A stretch of 64,000 nucleotides of DNA, taken from positions 2,653,336-2,717,335 of the forward strand of contig BCHX01000006.1 in the NCBI GenBank assembly GCA_001599755.1. The letters run 5' to 3'. Below, in pieces: positions 37,162 to 47,666 of this stretch; position 1 is the first letter of the stretch; each line of letters starts with the position of its first letter. The notes under the pieces were generated by a model. That model was given only the letters and a program-made list of their open reading frames with translations. It was not told the DNA's origin and ran no database searches. The position numbers and the translations under genes were made by a program. The DNA is from Gliomastix tumulicola. Lineage: Eukaryota; Ascomycota; Sordariomycetes; Hypocreales; Bionectriaceae.

Positions 37162-37888
37162 TTACCTCTCAATCAGATGCAGACCGCTGGCCGTCTCGAC
37201 GACGCCGCTCATCTCGCCGGGTTGCAGGCCAAAGGCCGCGACCTCGAACTCCTTCTGCATGTCGCCCTTGCCGAAGTAGCCCAGGTCGCCGCGCTTGCGG
37301 GCGGACGAGCAGTCGGACTCGGTGAGGGCGAGCTCGCCGAGGGAGACGCCGCCGGCGTGGATCTTGGACTCGTGGGCCTGGATGATGGCGAGGGCCTCGT
37401 CTTTCGTGCGCGTGATCTCGGCCTGTTTTATTCCCACTCTTTTGTCAGCTCTCTCACAATCGTCTTTTTTTACACTGCTCCCAGTTCACAATGCGGCATT
37501 GGAATATCGGGCTTCGATTCGATCTGAAGAGGGGTTCGGTCGGGCTTACCTCGCGCCAGCTAGACGGCCGCCGCGAGTCGCGGTGCTTGACAAGCAGGTG
37601 CGCGGCGCGGATCTTGCCCTCGGGGACGCCCGGCGCGGCGCCCGGCCGCGAGCCGGCGGAGTGGTGGGCGGCCATGTAGTGCTTGAGCTTCTCGGTGTCG
37701 GTGCCCGCGGGGGGCTCCCAGCGCGAGACCTTGTCGTTGGAGTTGAAGTAGTAGGGGAGGTTCTTGGAGTTGGAGTGGCGGACCTCCCAGCCGGCGGGGA
37801 GACCGGTGTCAGCCTGGAAAAGGGGGGGTTTGATGTTAGATAGAACTAGAGACATCTAATGGATGGATGTGTATGCGATACGGACCAT
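37162..37888 (-). CDS. Pin1/Ess1-type peptidyl-prolyl cis-trans isomerase
   Basis: Phospho-Ser/Thr-Pro-specific prolyl isomerase of 175 residues, acting on the RNA polymerase II tail and cell-cycle proteins. A WW domain (GLPAGWEVRHSNSKNLPYYF to SRWEPP) is followed by a parvulin domain: AAHLLVKH, ESDCSSARKRGDLGYF with the active-site Cys, and SGLHLIER at the end. Exons 37550..37813 and 37422..37162 are clear. The initiating Met is placed in an upstream exon that contributes only the ATG (37886..37888): joining it to GCTGACACC gives MADTGLPAGW, the usual family start. The donor there (GTCCGT) is weak. The alternative is an in-frame Met inside the intron (37855), giving an atypical N-terminus. 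Confidence 0.9.
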
Positions 37889-40086
37889 TGTTGCAGAGAT
37901 TGGTGGTTGAAAAAGGCAGCGCGGGTGGCGATGGTGGGTGTTTGCGGAAAAAGAGGGTGTAGTGGGAGGGAAGCGCGACTGCTGGGTGTGGGAATCAGAG
38001 AGTGAGGTGGGCGCAGAAGGCGGATGAATGAAGGTAGAAATATCTAATGCGAGGGGACTGCTTGTCAGCTGTATGTAAGAGAGAGAGGGGAGGAGGAGGA
38101 GGAGGTGGTGGTGGTGGTGGTGGTGTTGGATTTCGCAATCTTTGGCCCCCCCCTGGCGGATGATGATTTGCTGTTGGTTCCAGGTTCGCATCTGCACGCG
38201 GTTGGACGGGCAGCGGGGATGTGACGAGCTGGTAATGCGGGGTCGCTGGAAGGTGCCTGAAGGTCTGGAGGTCTGGAGGGCCTGGATGGGGAAAGGAGGG
38301 GCCAGAGAGCGCCTGGAAATCCGCTAAACCTGGCCCCGGCTCCAGTGGCAGCCACCTGTAAACTCAACGGCCGTACAATTCAGGCACAGCGAGCAGAGAG
38401 GGTGGGTGGAGCAAGACGGAGAGGACCTCGACCTGGGCTTCTCTGTTCCGTGTCTCTTCACCTATTACCAGTACCTAGGGGAATCCCGACACAATACGAC
38501 CGAATCCCATCGCAACTAGCCCGAACTCTCGTCGCAATCACTGATCACGGGTGGGCTTACGAGCAGTCAGCTGGCACGACATCGACTCCGCTCGGATGGG
38601 CAGACCGGGCGGGAACGAAAGGCTCAGCTCACGGCGAGGAACAACACCGTCGCACCAAAGATGACGCCTCCTCCCACTTATGGAACACCTCTACAACTGG
38701 CTAATTAGACCTCGTGGACATGCCGCTGCAGTCTGGCCTTCCCATTTCCAGCGCCAGCGTCTCCGAAAAGGGCCTCCAACGCAGTGAGAATGCTACCCAA
38801 CCAACTGGGTTCCTCGACGCTTTGGGGTTTAATCTTCGTTTATGATCACAAGGCGACCACTAGCTGGTCCTCTTTTTTCTCCCTTTCCCAAGATAAGAGA
38901 CAGGATGAGGGCCCGTTGAGGATAATCCGGTGACGAGGTATCATGATCAAGACGTGGTGGGGCTGTCCTTTGTTGCGTCTTCTCTCTCATTGTCCTCTGG
39001 TTCCTGTCGTGGCCTGCGATGACGTGCATCGGCAAAGAGTCAAGCAATGCCTCATTCCAACCCTTGACTAGCCGATGAGATCCGATGCCCTCCTCGGCGA
39101 TGCCATGCCACAGGGCCGAGGACGAGGGGTGGTGGTGTCATGGGTCGGGTCATGAGGCCAGCGAGAGGGTGTAAGATGGAGGGTCGGCTGCAGGTACAGG
39201 AGGCGCTAGAAGGACTGGAGTCTTATGACCATGGCCTGGCGATGGACAGGGCAGATATTCTGTTCCTTGCCCTTGCATGAAACTAGAATGTAGCTACTCG
39301 GGGCACACTGACCTTAGACATGACCATCTGTTTTTGAAATCAGGATAGCGTCTTTGAATGCCATGACGAACCTCCCCGTCATCTTGGGACACAACTTACC
39401 ATGGTGTGCATCCTGAATACACAGTCAAAACATCACCTCAGCTACCTACTTAGGTATCAACCGGGACGCCATAACGGAGGTTCAAGTGGGGGAAACATAT
39501 TTTTCTCGCTGTATAGAGTTGTCGTTTGGGTTTTTCTGCCTCAATAACGTGTTGATGATTTGCACCTAACTGGCGAAAAGATGCGTAGACGGGTAGTCAC
39601 CCCGGCCTCAAGAATGGAAATCGGGCATCCTAACCTGTGTGCCTCCCGTTAGTCGTGTCGGGTGGTGTGCGGGTTGGGTACCGTCAGACCATCCACGCCG
39701 TTCGTTGGAAGACTTCAGGCCAGTTTGCACATCATGGCCTGCTGCGTACTCTCCTCTGGGATTCTGCAGACGATGTATCGACAGCCAGACGAGCGCGCAT
39801 CGTAATCGAGTAGCAGTAGCGGCATTTGCACACAGCTAATAAGCCTCACTCGACCCAAGGTGACGGGAATATCGCTCGTGCCATCTTGTAGAGTCGCCTG
39901 GTTTGTGTTTGCACAGTGGCGAGGTCGATGCGAGGGACGCGAGGCAGTCTGATATTGATGGCGCCTCCTCTGGCCTCGGAGGAGTGGGGTGTTGTATTCT
40001 TAGGCCATACCTGACAGCTATTACTAAGGTTCTCTATGTTTATATAACGCAATAAGCGGCTATTACGACATCAGTAGCCACTACAG
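37889..40086. other. Spacer, about 2.2 kb
   Basis: Pin1 promoter with a GGA/GGT repeat at about 38089-38125. From about 39400 onward it becomes less GC-rich and contains TACCTACTTAGGTA at 39443-39456. No gene seen. Confidence 0.55.
38089..38125. repeat. GGA/GGT trinucleotide microsatellite
   Basis: A run of GGA units passes directly into a run of GGT units in the Pin1 upstream region. Confidence 0.85.
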
Positions 40087-40158
40087 GCGTAAATGGTCTA
40101 ATGGTTAGGATTCAACTCTTCCAAAGTTGAGGTCGGTGTTCGATTCACCGTTTACGCA
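40087..40158 (+). tRNA. tRNA-Gly (anticodon TCC)
   Basis: A full cloverleaf can be drawn: 7-bp acceptor stem GCGTAAA/TTTACGC, D arm with TCTAATGGTTAGG, a 5-bp anticodon stem CAACT/AGTTG with loop CTTCCAA (anticodon TCC), a 4-nt variable region, and a perfect CGGTG/CACCG T stem with loop TTCGATT. The discriminator base is A and no intron is needed. A long T run follows at about 40160-40180, as expected for RNA polymerase III termination. Confidence 0.92.
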
Positions 40159-40160
40159 TT

Positions 40161-40180
40161 TCTTTTTCCTTTTTTTTTCT
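40161..40180 (+). terminator. Pol III T-rich terminator of tRNA-Gly
   Basis: T runs of three, five and nine or so begin within a few bases of the tRNA 3' end. Confidence 0.7.
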
Positions 40181-40204
40181 CTCCTCCAACCCCTTTTTGC
40201 CTCC

Positions 40205-40396
40205 TTAATTCAAGCAGGTATGCCAGCTATGTATTAAAAGAAGAACTTAACTGCGTTCTACAGACGCAAGGAATGGAATATCTGCTCTATATTATGCTTA
40301 GAAGACTGCCGGCAGGCCTAGGCGACGAGAGAAGCACTTAAGAAGAAGGAAGAGTGAATTAAGGCAAAGGAGAAGCCTGCTCATGGAGGTCTTTGA
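40205..40396 (+). pseudogene. Decayed ORF fragment, probably RIP-mutated transposon remnant
   Basis: One frame reads as a Lys/Glu/Arg/Trp-rich protein segment (FYRRKEWNICSILCLEDC, then ATREALKKKEE, then IKAKEKPAHGGL), broken by TAA at 40235, TAG in the middle and TGA near 40354. The TAG and TGA lie where TGG would restore Trp, and the TAA where CAA would restore Gln; all three are C:G to T:A changes, as RIP produces. The segment is AT-richer than its surroundings and sits right next to a tRNA gene, a common insertion neighbourhood. Family not identified; a DDE-type transposase C-terminus is a guess. Confidence 0.5.
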
Positions 40397-40963
40397 GATT
40401 CGTAGAGCTGAGATCTTGCTTATCTTACATTAATAAACTGCACTCTTAAGTTGAGTCAGGTCGCAGATAATAGGAGAGGCAGACTGTTTCGTCACTGTTT
40501 GCTCTGGGGAAAAAAGAAAAGAAAACAAAAAAGCGAGCACTAAGACATACCTAGCTCCAGCACCCGAGAAGAAAACAGGAACGGAACTAGTACTGGGTAG
40601 CATTTTCAGTACCTACCTAAGGTGAGGTATCTCTCATCTTCGGGCTTGACAGTTAGGTACTAGAGCTACCATTCGCCTCGTACCTAAGCTGTGCCTTCCC
40701 TCACGCCGTGATTAGGGTCGGCTGCGACGTTACAAGAAGGAGCGATTCCTCACTACTACCTTAGGTAGGTCGAAGCGGACGTAAACAAAATGTATACCAA
40801 GTCTGAATCCTGGGCCTGTTCATGAATAGCTTCTTCCGCATCATCTTATAGGAGACATTTCCAACCAACTCCAGCCGCCCCTCAGACATACCAAGCTCCT
40901 GATCTCAAGGCAACCATTATTTTCTACCCAAAGTTCCCAAAACTCAGCCGTATCGCCTTCATC
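40397..40963. promoter_or_regulatory. Promoter region of the small secreted protein, rich in CCTAAGG/AGGTAC motifs
   Basis: ACCTACCTAAGGTGAGGTA at 40611, TTAGGTAC at 40653, GTACCTAAG at 40680 and TACCTTAGGTAGG at 40757 recur within 170 bp, 200-350 bp before the start codon of the secreted protein. No binding factor assigned. Confidence 0.45.
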
Positions 40964-41533
40964 ATGTACACCTCATGCCTCCTCGCGTTTGTTGCGGCCA
41001 CAGCGCTAGCAACGATTTCGACTCTGACCACAATCACGACGGTGCTCGGGCCCGCGGAAACCATTACAATCACAGGCCTACCCACCATGATCACGGTCCT
41101 CGCTACTCCCACCGCTACCCCCGCCTCTGCTCCGGCTGCAGCTACTCCTACCAGTCCCAAGCCCGTCGTCTCCGAGGCATGGACCATCGAAAACCTAAAG
41201 CGCGTGTGTGACGACGCCGACACCAAGTGCACCTGGACCTTCAGCGTCAACACTCAGACCGAGGGTGTCAAAGCGACCGACGTCGAATACATCGTTGAGG
41301 CGATCCACGGTGCGCCTGCCTCACGGGCTGTCGGGGGGCCCTCGCAGTTCGGCCCCTTCTCCGTCACGAGCACCTGGACTGATGTCTTTGGGGTCCCAGA
41401 TGCGTGGACTACACTGAGCATCATTGACAGTGAGAGAAAGCTTCTCGTGACACCAGCTTACAAGGATGCACTACTTCAGGGAGGGGAGGTTGTTGAGCCT
41501 GATCAGACTCACATTCCTATCGCTGTTGTTTGA
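40964..41533 (+). CDS. Small secreted protein (effector-like)
   Basis: Single-exon, 189 residues. MYTSCLLAFVAATALA is a signal peptide. A Thr/Pro/Ala-rich linker (residues about 20-68) follows, then a compact domain beginning WTIENLKRVCDDADTKCTWT with two Cys nine residues apart, and FGPFSVTSTWTDVFG further on. The W-x-ENLKR-x-C-(x8)-C-x-W pattern resembles a family of fungal secreted proteins that is sometimes annotated as hypersensitive-response-inducing; I cannot confirm this without a search. The mature protein should be extracellular. No GPI tail. Conserved in Pezizomycotina by my recollection; function unknown. Confidence 0.75.
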   Translation: MYTSCLLAFVAATALATISTLTTITTVLGPAETITITGLPTMITVLATPTATPASAPAAATPTSPKPVVSEAWTIENLKRVCDDADTKCTWTFSVNTQTEGVKATDVEYIVEAIHGAPASRAVGGPSQFGPFSVTSTWTDVFGVPDAWTTLSIIDSERKLLVTPAYKDALLQGGEVVEPDQTHIPIAVV

Positions 41534-43404
41534 GGGGAAGACAACAGAGAGATGACTCCCAAAGCATTGCGATAGTTGAGAGTTACGGTTCTTGAGCCGT
41601 CGCTTCTCAGGCCAACCCGAGAGCTCAGGTTCTCCACAGGATTCTGGCTAAGTAGTTAGACGCTTGGATTTGACTTGGCTAACTCCCTCCTGCGGGATGG
41701 GCAGTCTTGATAGCCGGCGATGATTGGATAAGAGAGGTGGCAGAAATAGAATCCTAATCGACAATTTTCACCGAGATACCTATGTCTAGTCAAACAAAAG
41801 CGTAAACAGTTGGTCTAGTCCCTACTGTCATCTCTCGAGTCGCTCATGGAGCACCGTCACCGTGGCACTGTGTCCCAACCTCTGGTCAAGAGATGGCAAC
41901 TCGTAGGCGTGCGCCCTAGCAAAACAAGGTCTACCAAAGCGGACGAGTACAATTAAATGTAGTTTACTACAAACAAGTTACGAGCAAAACTCGTCCCAAT
42001 ATTAAGCAAGCCGAAGGGGATTGGCGACTTCACTGTCGTATGCGGGAGAGGACAGGCCACCTACCCTTGACCTTTCCCAGGGGATTGGCCAATTTCTGAC
42101 CGTTTGTCATTGCAGTTGAGGCAAATTGAGAATGCCAGATTAAAGAAAGGACGAACTCGGCCCAGGCTTTCGCAAGCCAAGTTCCCAATCATATAACAGG
42201 GGCAAATAAATCAAGGACGGATGCCAATCCCCTGTGCTGCTCGCCTGCGAGTGGCTGACTCATAGTCAAGTTGCTGTGCACTTGAGTGGATGGCAAACCC
42301 ACCAAAAGCGCATTGATTTGTTTCTTTTAGTTATACGTACATTCGTATCGTGAAGGGGCATGTTGTAGAAAGAATATTTGAGCTATGGGACCATGAAATC
42401 TGGGTGTGTATGCGACTCAAGTTGTTCTTCCACCACTTTGGGGGGATGCTTCTGGACTCGCAGTCAGGCCGGCCGGCTGATCATGAACTATCTGGCACAT
42501 GCCCAAGGTGAGTCGGTGGCGTTTTACGTTTTTCACCTGATTGGGTATGAAGATGCGTGCGCCAGACGTAATAGTGAATGCTAGAAGTTTCGAATGGAGT
42601 GAAAGAGTAGACTTGCGGAAGCGTCTCCTGTGGCTGAAGATTGACACCCGGAATTCTAGAATGCTCTGTGGTTGAGCATCACAGACGGTGCAACTTTGGC
42701 GGGAGAAGGAGGGCCTGTGGACACCTGCAGCAAGCATTCCCGAGCTGTTGGAATCCAAGGGACTTACCCAGCTGCCCGGGATCGATCACACGGGCACTGT
42801 GAAAAAGAGTGACTCAGACATCCGCATTTCTGTTGGCCAGCTGCTGCCCTGTTGCGATTTTGCTCGCCTGTTGGTGCTGGTCCACGTGGAACAAGGACAG
42901 TGGCTGTGACTGTGACTGTGAAGCACAGGCGATGAGGCGCCTGAAAAATAGGGCGGGGACAAAAAGGATGACCCACAGCTGCCTGAGCTGGAAAGAAGAA
43001 GCAAGGAGCAAGTGACCCCACCACGCGCCCCGTTTAGAGTCACCAGCAAACCTTGACTAACCCTCCATTCAAGGAGCCTACAAAGACAACACCACGCCCG
43101 CCCCGACCTCCAACCTCCGACCTCCCTCTTCTCTCAACAACAAAGAACGCAACGCTCTCGAGAACGAGCCGACCGGACACATCACCGCATCGCTAGGGCG
43201 ATACTATCACGACATCACGGTCAAGGCTGCATCGTCGCGCCTTGTCGCAATCACCGCACCCGAACCCTTCAACTTTTTTCCCCGACCGACGGCCCAGCCT
43301 CGACTCGCCACCTTCGCTCGCGCAAACGAACCGCGACCTTCTACCAACTTCCACCGCCTTTTTACGCGCCGAACACGGGTCAACACACCCGCGCACCAAC
43401 CACC
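41534..43404. other. Spacer, about 1.9 kb
   Basis: 3' flank of the secreted protein on the left, RPB9 promoter and leader on the right. Open frames are short and without homology. Confidence 0.6.
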
Positions 43405-44433
43405 ATGTCTTCGCCCCAGTCCCCCTCGTCCGACGCAGGCGACTCCAAGAAGCCCGAGCAGGTCTCCTTCCGCTTCTGCTCCGAGTGCTCCAACATGCTC
43501 TACCCCAAGGAGGACGAGCGCAACCTCAAGCTGCAGTTCACCTGCCGGACGTGCCAGTTCACCGAAGACGCCAAGACCACCTGCGTCTTCCGCAACAACC
43601 TCGAGAACTCGGCCGGCGAGACGGCCGGCGTGACCCAGGATGTGGGCTCTGATCCTACGGTTAGTGACCTCTCACCGCTCCTCTGCTTGTGTTGTGGCTT
43701 TCCCATCTCCTGCATCCTGTGTGGCCAGTCCGACTCTCTGATGAGGGCCTGGGAGGTCGACCGGACGGCCTGCGTGTCGGGTCATGCGCACAAGTCCTCC
43801 CAGCCAGAAGAGGAGCTGGCGGACATCATCAAGTCTTTTGCGGGCGGTTCCTTCCACGACTCCGACGACGAGCTGTTCTATGAATAAATGGCAAGATGGG
43901 CAGCGATGACTTCGTCGAGTTCTACATCAACAGGGACGCAGTGGCTACTGCCAACACCCTGCACGACTATGGCATGATCACACGACCTGAATGACTTGGG
44001 CAGCGGCTTCCCACCGTGCACAACCACCCCTTTTCAACTTCTGCACCATTCCATCAACACATCACAAACATCCTTTTGTCTAGCAGCTGGCAGCGGTCTG
44101 TGTGGTAGCGTCCAGTTTGGAGCTTGAAGTGGCATTCACGTTTCCCCTTTCGGAACCCGTCTGTCTCCTTTCTTTAAGAACCTGCTGGCTGACATGATCA
44201 CTATTTTGTTTCGCTCGGAACAGCTCCCACGATCGAACAAGCCCTGCCCTAACTGCTCTCACGAGGAAGCCGTGTTCTTCCAGTCACAGCAGCGAAGCGA
44301 CGACACCGGAATGGTGAGTCATATCCCTCCCCCTTCCCCCCCTCTCTGAACCCTGGCTACTGGACAAGCTGTCTAACGTGTGACTCAGAAATTGTTCTAC
44401 GTATGCTGCGAGTGCGGTCACATCTTTACATGA
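43405..44433 (+). CDS. RPB9: RNA polymerase II subunit RPB9
   Basis: Nuclear Pol II subunit of 129 residues involved in start-site choice and transcription fidelity. Exons 43405..43659, 44224..44313 and 44389..44433 join in phase. The N-terminal zinc ribbon is FRFCSECSNMLYP with FTCRTCQF; the linker TAGVTQDVGSDPTLPRSNK spans the first splice; the C-terminal ribbon (CPNC, then FYVCCECGHIFT) is TFIIS-like. The first 15 or so residues are Ser-rich. The first intron (43660-44223, 564 bp) is far longer than others here and contains coding-like sequence, listed separately. Reading straight through exon 1 gives an open frame to 43887 that lacks the second ribbon. Confidence 0.93.
43729..43994 (+). 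other. Coding-like sequence inside the first RPB9 intron
   Basis: After a possible 69-bp intron (GTTAGT donor at 43660, acceptor AG at 43727-43728), the RPB9 frame continues open to TAA at 43885 and ends in an acidic segment (EEELADIIKSFAGG, then DSDDELFYE) with strong GC-ending codons. A second frame from ATG 43896 encodes 32 residues (MGSDDFVEFYINRDAVATAN and more) to TGA at 43992. It could be an alternative RPB9 3' exon, a nested short gene, or a fragment captured from elsewhere. No family recognised. Confidence 0.4.
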
Positions 44434-45037
44434 TAGCCTTGTTTCTATGATACCCAAGTTCTATCGCAGTTCCTCTTGGATCTACAGGATATCCTTTCGG
44501 AGGACGTGAGCGGGGATGTACAACACGGCGTTTGGGTCGGACAAGAAGACAAGAGGGCGGCCCGTATGGTTTCTTGATTACATTGGGAGTTCCGGATATT
44601 CAGGATGGTTTTGCTCTTTAAGACTCGCATATATACTATCACAATCGCGCACATCAGGCAATCCTGGTGCGCCCAATGAAACATAATTGTCAGCAGTATA
44701 ACAGTTTTGCATTTGTGCCATGATGTTGATTTGCCCATCTTCATGGGCTGTCTCGTAGATATGACCGATTTGTAGATTTTGTTCAGAGATGGAAATATTG
44801 AAGATATCTTAACGCCGTCTCTAGTGTTGTCCATAAAATACCGTATTCGTACAGATTCCCGTTTTATACACTCGAGGCATTGACTTGACTCTGTCGTCGT
44901 TGCCTTCGCTGTTGCCGAAGTCAAGGTTCGTCCCAGCTTCCACACTTTGATTGTATGTCCTCCTCGTAGCCGTATCTTCCACCACCACCAAAGTTCCAGC
45001 CCGAACGCGTATATCTCTGTGTCCTCGTCCCTCCCCC
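44434..45037. other. Intergenic, convergent 3' ends
   Basis: 3' flanks of RPB9 and uL14m. A long minus-strand frame crosses it but has no homology. Confidence 0.6.
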
Positions 45038-45550
45038 TCAAGCCTGCTGAGGCGCCATGCTCAGGATCTTGCTCCACTTCTTCCTCTTGAGCTCGGCGCC
45101 CACGACGCCGTTGATGCGCGAGCCGACGGGGTCCCCGGCCTTGTTGAGTAGCACGCACGCGTTGTCGTCGAAGCGGACGACGGTTCCGTCGCGGCGCTGC
45201 ACCGGGTACCTCGTGCGGACGACGACGGCGTGGCGGATGTCGCCGCGGCGGACCTTGTTGGCGGCCGAGACGCCGGCCATGCCCGAGGCGGAGGCGGCGC
45301 GGTGCTCCTTGACGACGACGACGATGCGGTCGCCGATACCGGCGGCGCGCTTCTGGCCGATGACGAGGGCGCACTCGACGAGGGCGGCGCCTGAGTTGTC
45401 GATGCAGTTGAGGATTGTCTGTTAGGAGGACGGAGTGGTTAGCCTGGGATGTTTCTCTCTCCGTGTCGGGCTCGGCTGTGGATGAGAATGTTTCCATGAT
45501 CCAGCGGGAGAAGAGAGAGAGAGAGGAGGTCGTACCTTTAGTTGAATCAT
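45038..45550 (-). CDS. Mitochondrial large-subunit ribosomal protein uL14m
   Basis: Structural protein of the mitoribosome, 131 residues, near the usual length for uL14. Exon 1 (45536..45550) encodes only MIQLK; exon 2 (45038..45418) follows in phase 0 after a 117-bp intron. Family motifs: TILNCIDNSGAALVECALVI, GIGDRIVVVVKEHR, GDIRHAVVVRTRYPVQRRDG, FDDNACVLLNKAGDPVGSRI and a basic end RKKWSKILSMAPQQA. The mitochondrial version is preferred over cytosolic because of the short N-terminus and the L-N-K-A-G-D-P sequence. No separate targeting peptide is visible, as in other uL14m proteins. Confidence 0.88.
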
Positions 45551-46030
45551 CTTGTCACCGGCAGCGCAGCGGCGGGAGCTGAGGTGGTGGTCTGGTGCGA
45601 GCGCTGTTCGTGGATGTTGGGCGACTTTTCTTGAATTCGATGTGGATCGTAAAGGATGATGACTAAGTCACTGGAGATGGACGATGATTGGCCAGAATTT
45701 CTACAAGGGTGACATGATCAAGCTGGCACCCGCGGCTTATGAACAGGCCAATTATAGCTGTGAATGTACCTAAGGGCTCTTGTACGGCACTTCGCCTCAT
45801 TGAAAAGTGTTTCAGTTATACCAAAGGTCAGTTTGGGCGGTCTATCTCTTCTTTTAGACGAATTCAATGTTCGAGATCGCTGATTTACACATCATGCAGT
45901 GGTGGATTATTTGGTCACCCTCGCAGTGTCAGGACCTGCCAAACGTCTCTCCACTTATCGATGCCCTTCCCAGATCACATCCACCAGCTTCGCTAACTCA
46001 ACATCAACTACTCCGTCTGGAGCGTTCTGT
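45551..46030. other. Intergenic
   Basis: uL14m promoter and P450 3' flank; no gene seen. Confidence 0.6.
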
Positions 46031-47666
46031 TTACACACGCTGGAACTTGAGTTCTAGTCTGCCGCCCTTCGGCCCTGCCGTGAAGCCCTCCGCCAACTCC
46101 ATGTTCGGGGCGCTCACGATGGACGTCGTGTAGTTGGCGTACACGCCTGCGATGCAGTATTTCATGGCTACAGGTGAGCGCACGCGTTAGCGATGAACTT
46201 CCTCACTCAACCGAAGAACGAGACTTACAGTGCGTGGCGATGTTGCTACCGATGCACATGGCACCTCCGCTTCCCCATGCCCAGAACCACCGCCGCATCT
46301 CGGACAGCCGCTCTGGCGTCTGGTTCAACCAGCGCTCCGGAATCCACTCCTCCGGCGCTGGGAACACGTCTGGGTTCCGGTGGATGGTGTAGCCCGCTGA
46401 TTGGACACGGACGCCTGGCGGGATGTTATGGTAGCCGGCGAGGCTGCATGACGGCGAGGGGGTGACGCGAGGCTGGCCTCCGGGGACAGCAACCCACAGT
46501 CGCAGTGTCTCTTGCAGGATGGCATCGAGGAGGCTTAGCTTGTCAACCTCCTTGCCATCCGGCAGGTCGACCTCATCGGACGGCGGAGGCGGATACGTCA
46601 GATTGGGCGACAAGGTACGCAGCTCCTCGCGCAGCCTCTCCTGCAGCTCGGGGCGCCGCGAGAGCTCATAGAAGACGTACGTCAGGGTATCGCCACTCGT
46701 CTCGTGCGCCGCGGCGTTGTGGTCGTACATGTCGCTGGCCAGCTCGAGACGGCGCGGGTACGGCTGGCCGTTGAGCGCCTGGGCCTCCTTGCCGTCCTGC
46801 TTCTGGAAGGCCGTGCGCTCCCAGTCGTAGACCAGGGGCTTGTCCTCGACCGCGATGGTAGCCTCGCTGGAGAGCAGCGCCTCAGCCTTGTCGCAGAAGC
46901 GCATCTGCCAGTCCTCGAGGTCCGTTGTCGTCTTCTCGACCCAGTCCGGGACAAGCTTGATGCCGATGCGACGGGCCATGGCCGTGAACTTGGGCAGCTC
47001 GGTGGTCCAGAAGAGGTACGGGCGGCGGACGTAGAAGAGGCTCAGGTACCACTTCCTCTCCTCGACATTCTGCAGAAAGTTGCTACCCAGCTTGAGGCCA
47101 AACTGGTACGTCATGAAGGCGTCCATCGAGTACGCGGCGAGAACCTCGAGCACCTCGAGCGGCTTCTGCGTGTCGGCAGCCTCCTGGATAATGGGTAGCA
47201 GGCGGTCGAAGAGGACTGCCTTGGTGGTCTCACGGACGGTGGGACTCGCGAGGATGTACGACTTGGAGTAGATGTGCGAGAGCATGCGCTTCCGCTTGGC
47301 GTGCTCCTGGCCCGACATGGCGAACATGGGGTCGACGCCATAGTTGATGAAGCGGTTGTGGTAGAAGTCGGTCTTGTGGAAGCCACCATTGTAGATGGTC
47401 TTGAGACCGCCCTCGTAGCAGTTGACGCTGAGCTGGTTCGGAGCAGTGCGCAGGATCGGGCCCTTGCGCTTGTGCAGCTCGTGGATGGTCTCGTTCTCGA
47501 TGATCTTGTAGCGGACGTAGTAGATCCAGAAGGGGCACACGTGACTGCTCCAGTGTGCGGCAGGGATCCTGGCCAGGGGAGAGACGAAGAGAGGGTGAAT
47601 CAGGAACTTGTACACGGCTGCAAGAAACAGCCCTGCAGCTGCAAGAGCCGGGATGTTGAGAGCCAT
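46031..47666 (-). CDS. Cytochrome P450 monooxygenase with altered haem motif
   Basis: ER-anchored haem-thiolate monooxygenase, 524 residues, exons 46229..47666 and 46031..46167, in phase. Residues 1-25 (MALNIPALAAAGLFLAAVYK) are a membrane anchor. The I-helix is AAAHETSGDTLTYV, the K-helix has E-T-L-R (ExxR), and the haem loop is WAWGSGGAMCIGSN with Cys471 as axial ligand. The residue two before Cys is Ala469, where P450s normally have Arg that binds a haem propionate. The first base of the loop motif is Trp in place of Phe. The gene is otherwise intact, with no stop or frameshift. It is divergent from the choline/GABA-type permease (614 bp between starts). Substrate unknown. Confidence 0.88.

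Noticed and set aside
44445..45497. 350-residue open frame on the - strand
   Set aside because: Its 5' half is an out-of-frame reading of uL14m and its 3' half is the 3' flank; no homology.
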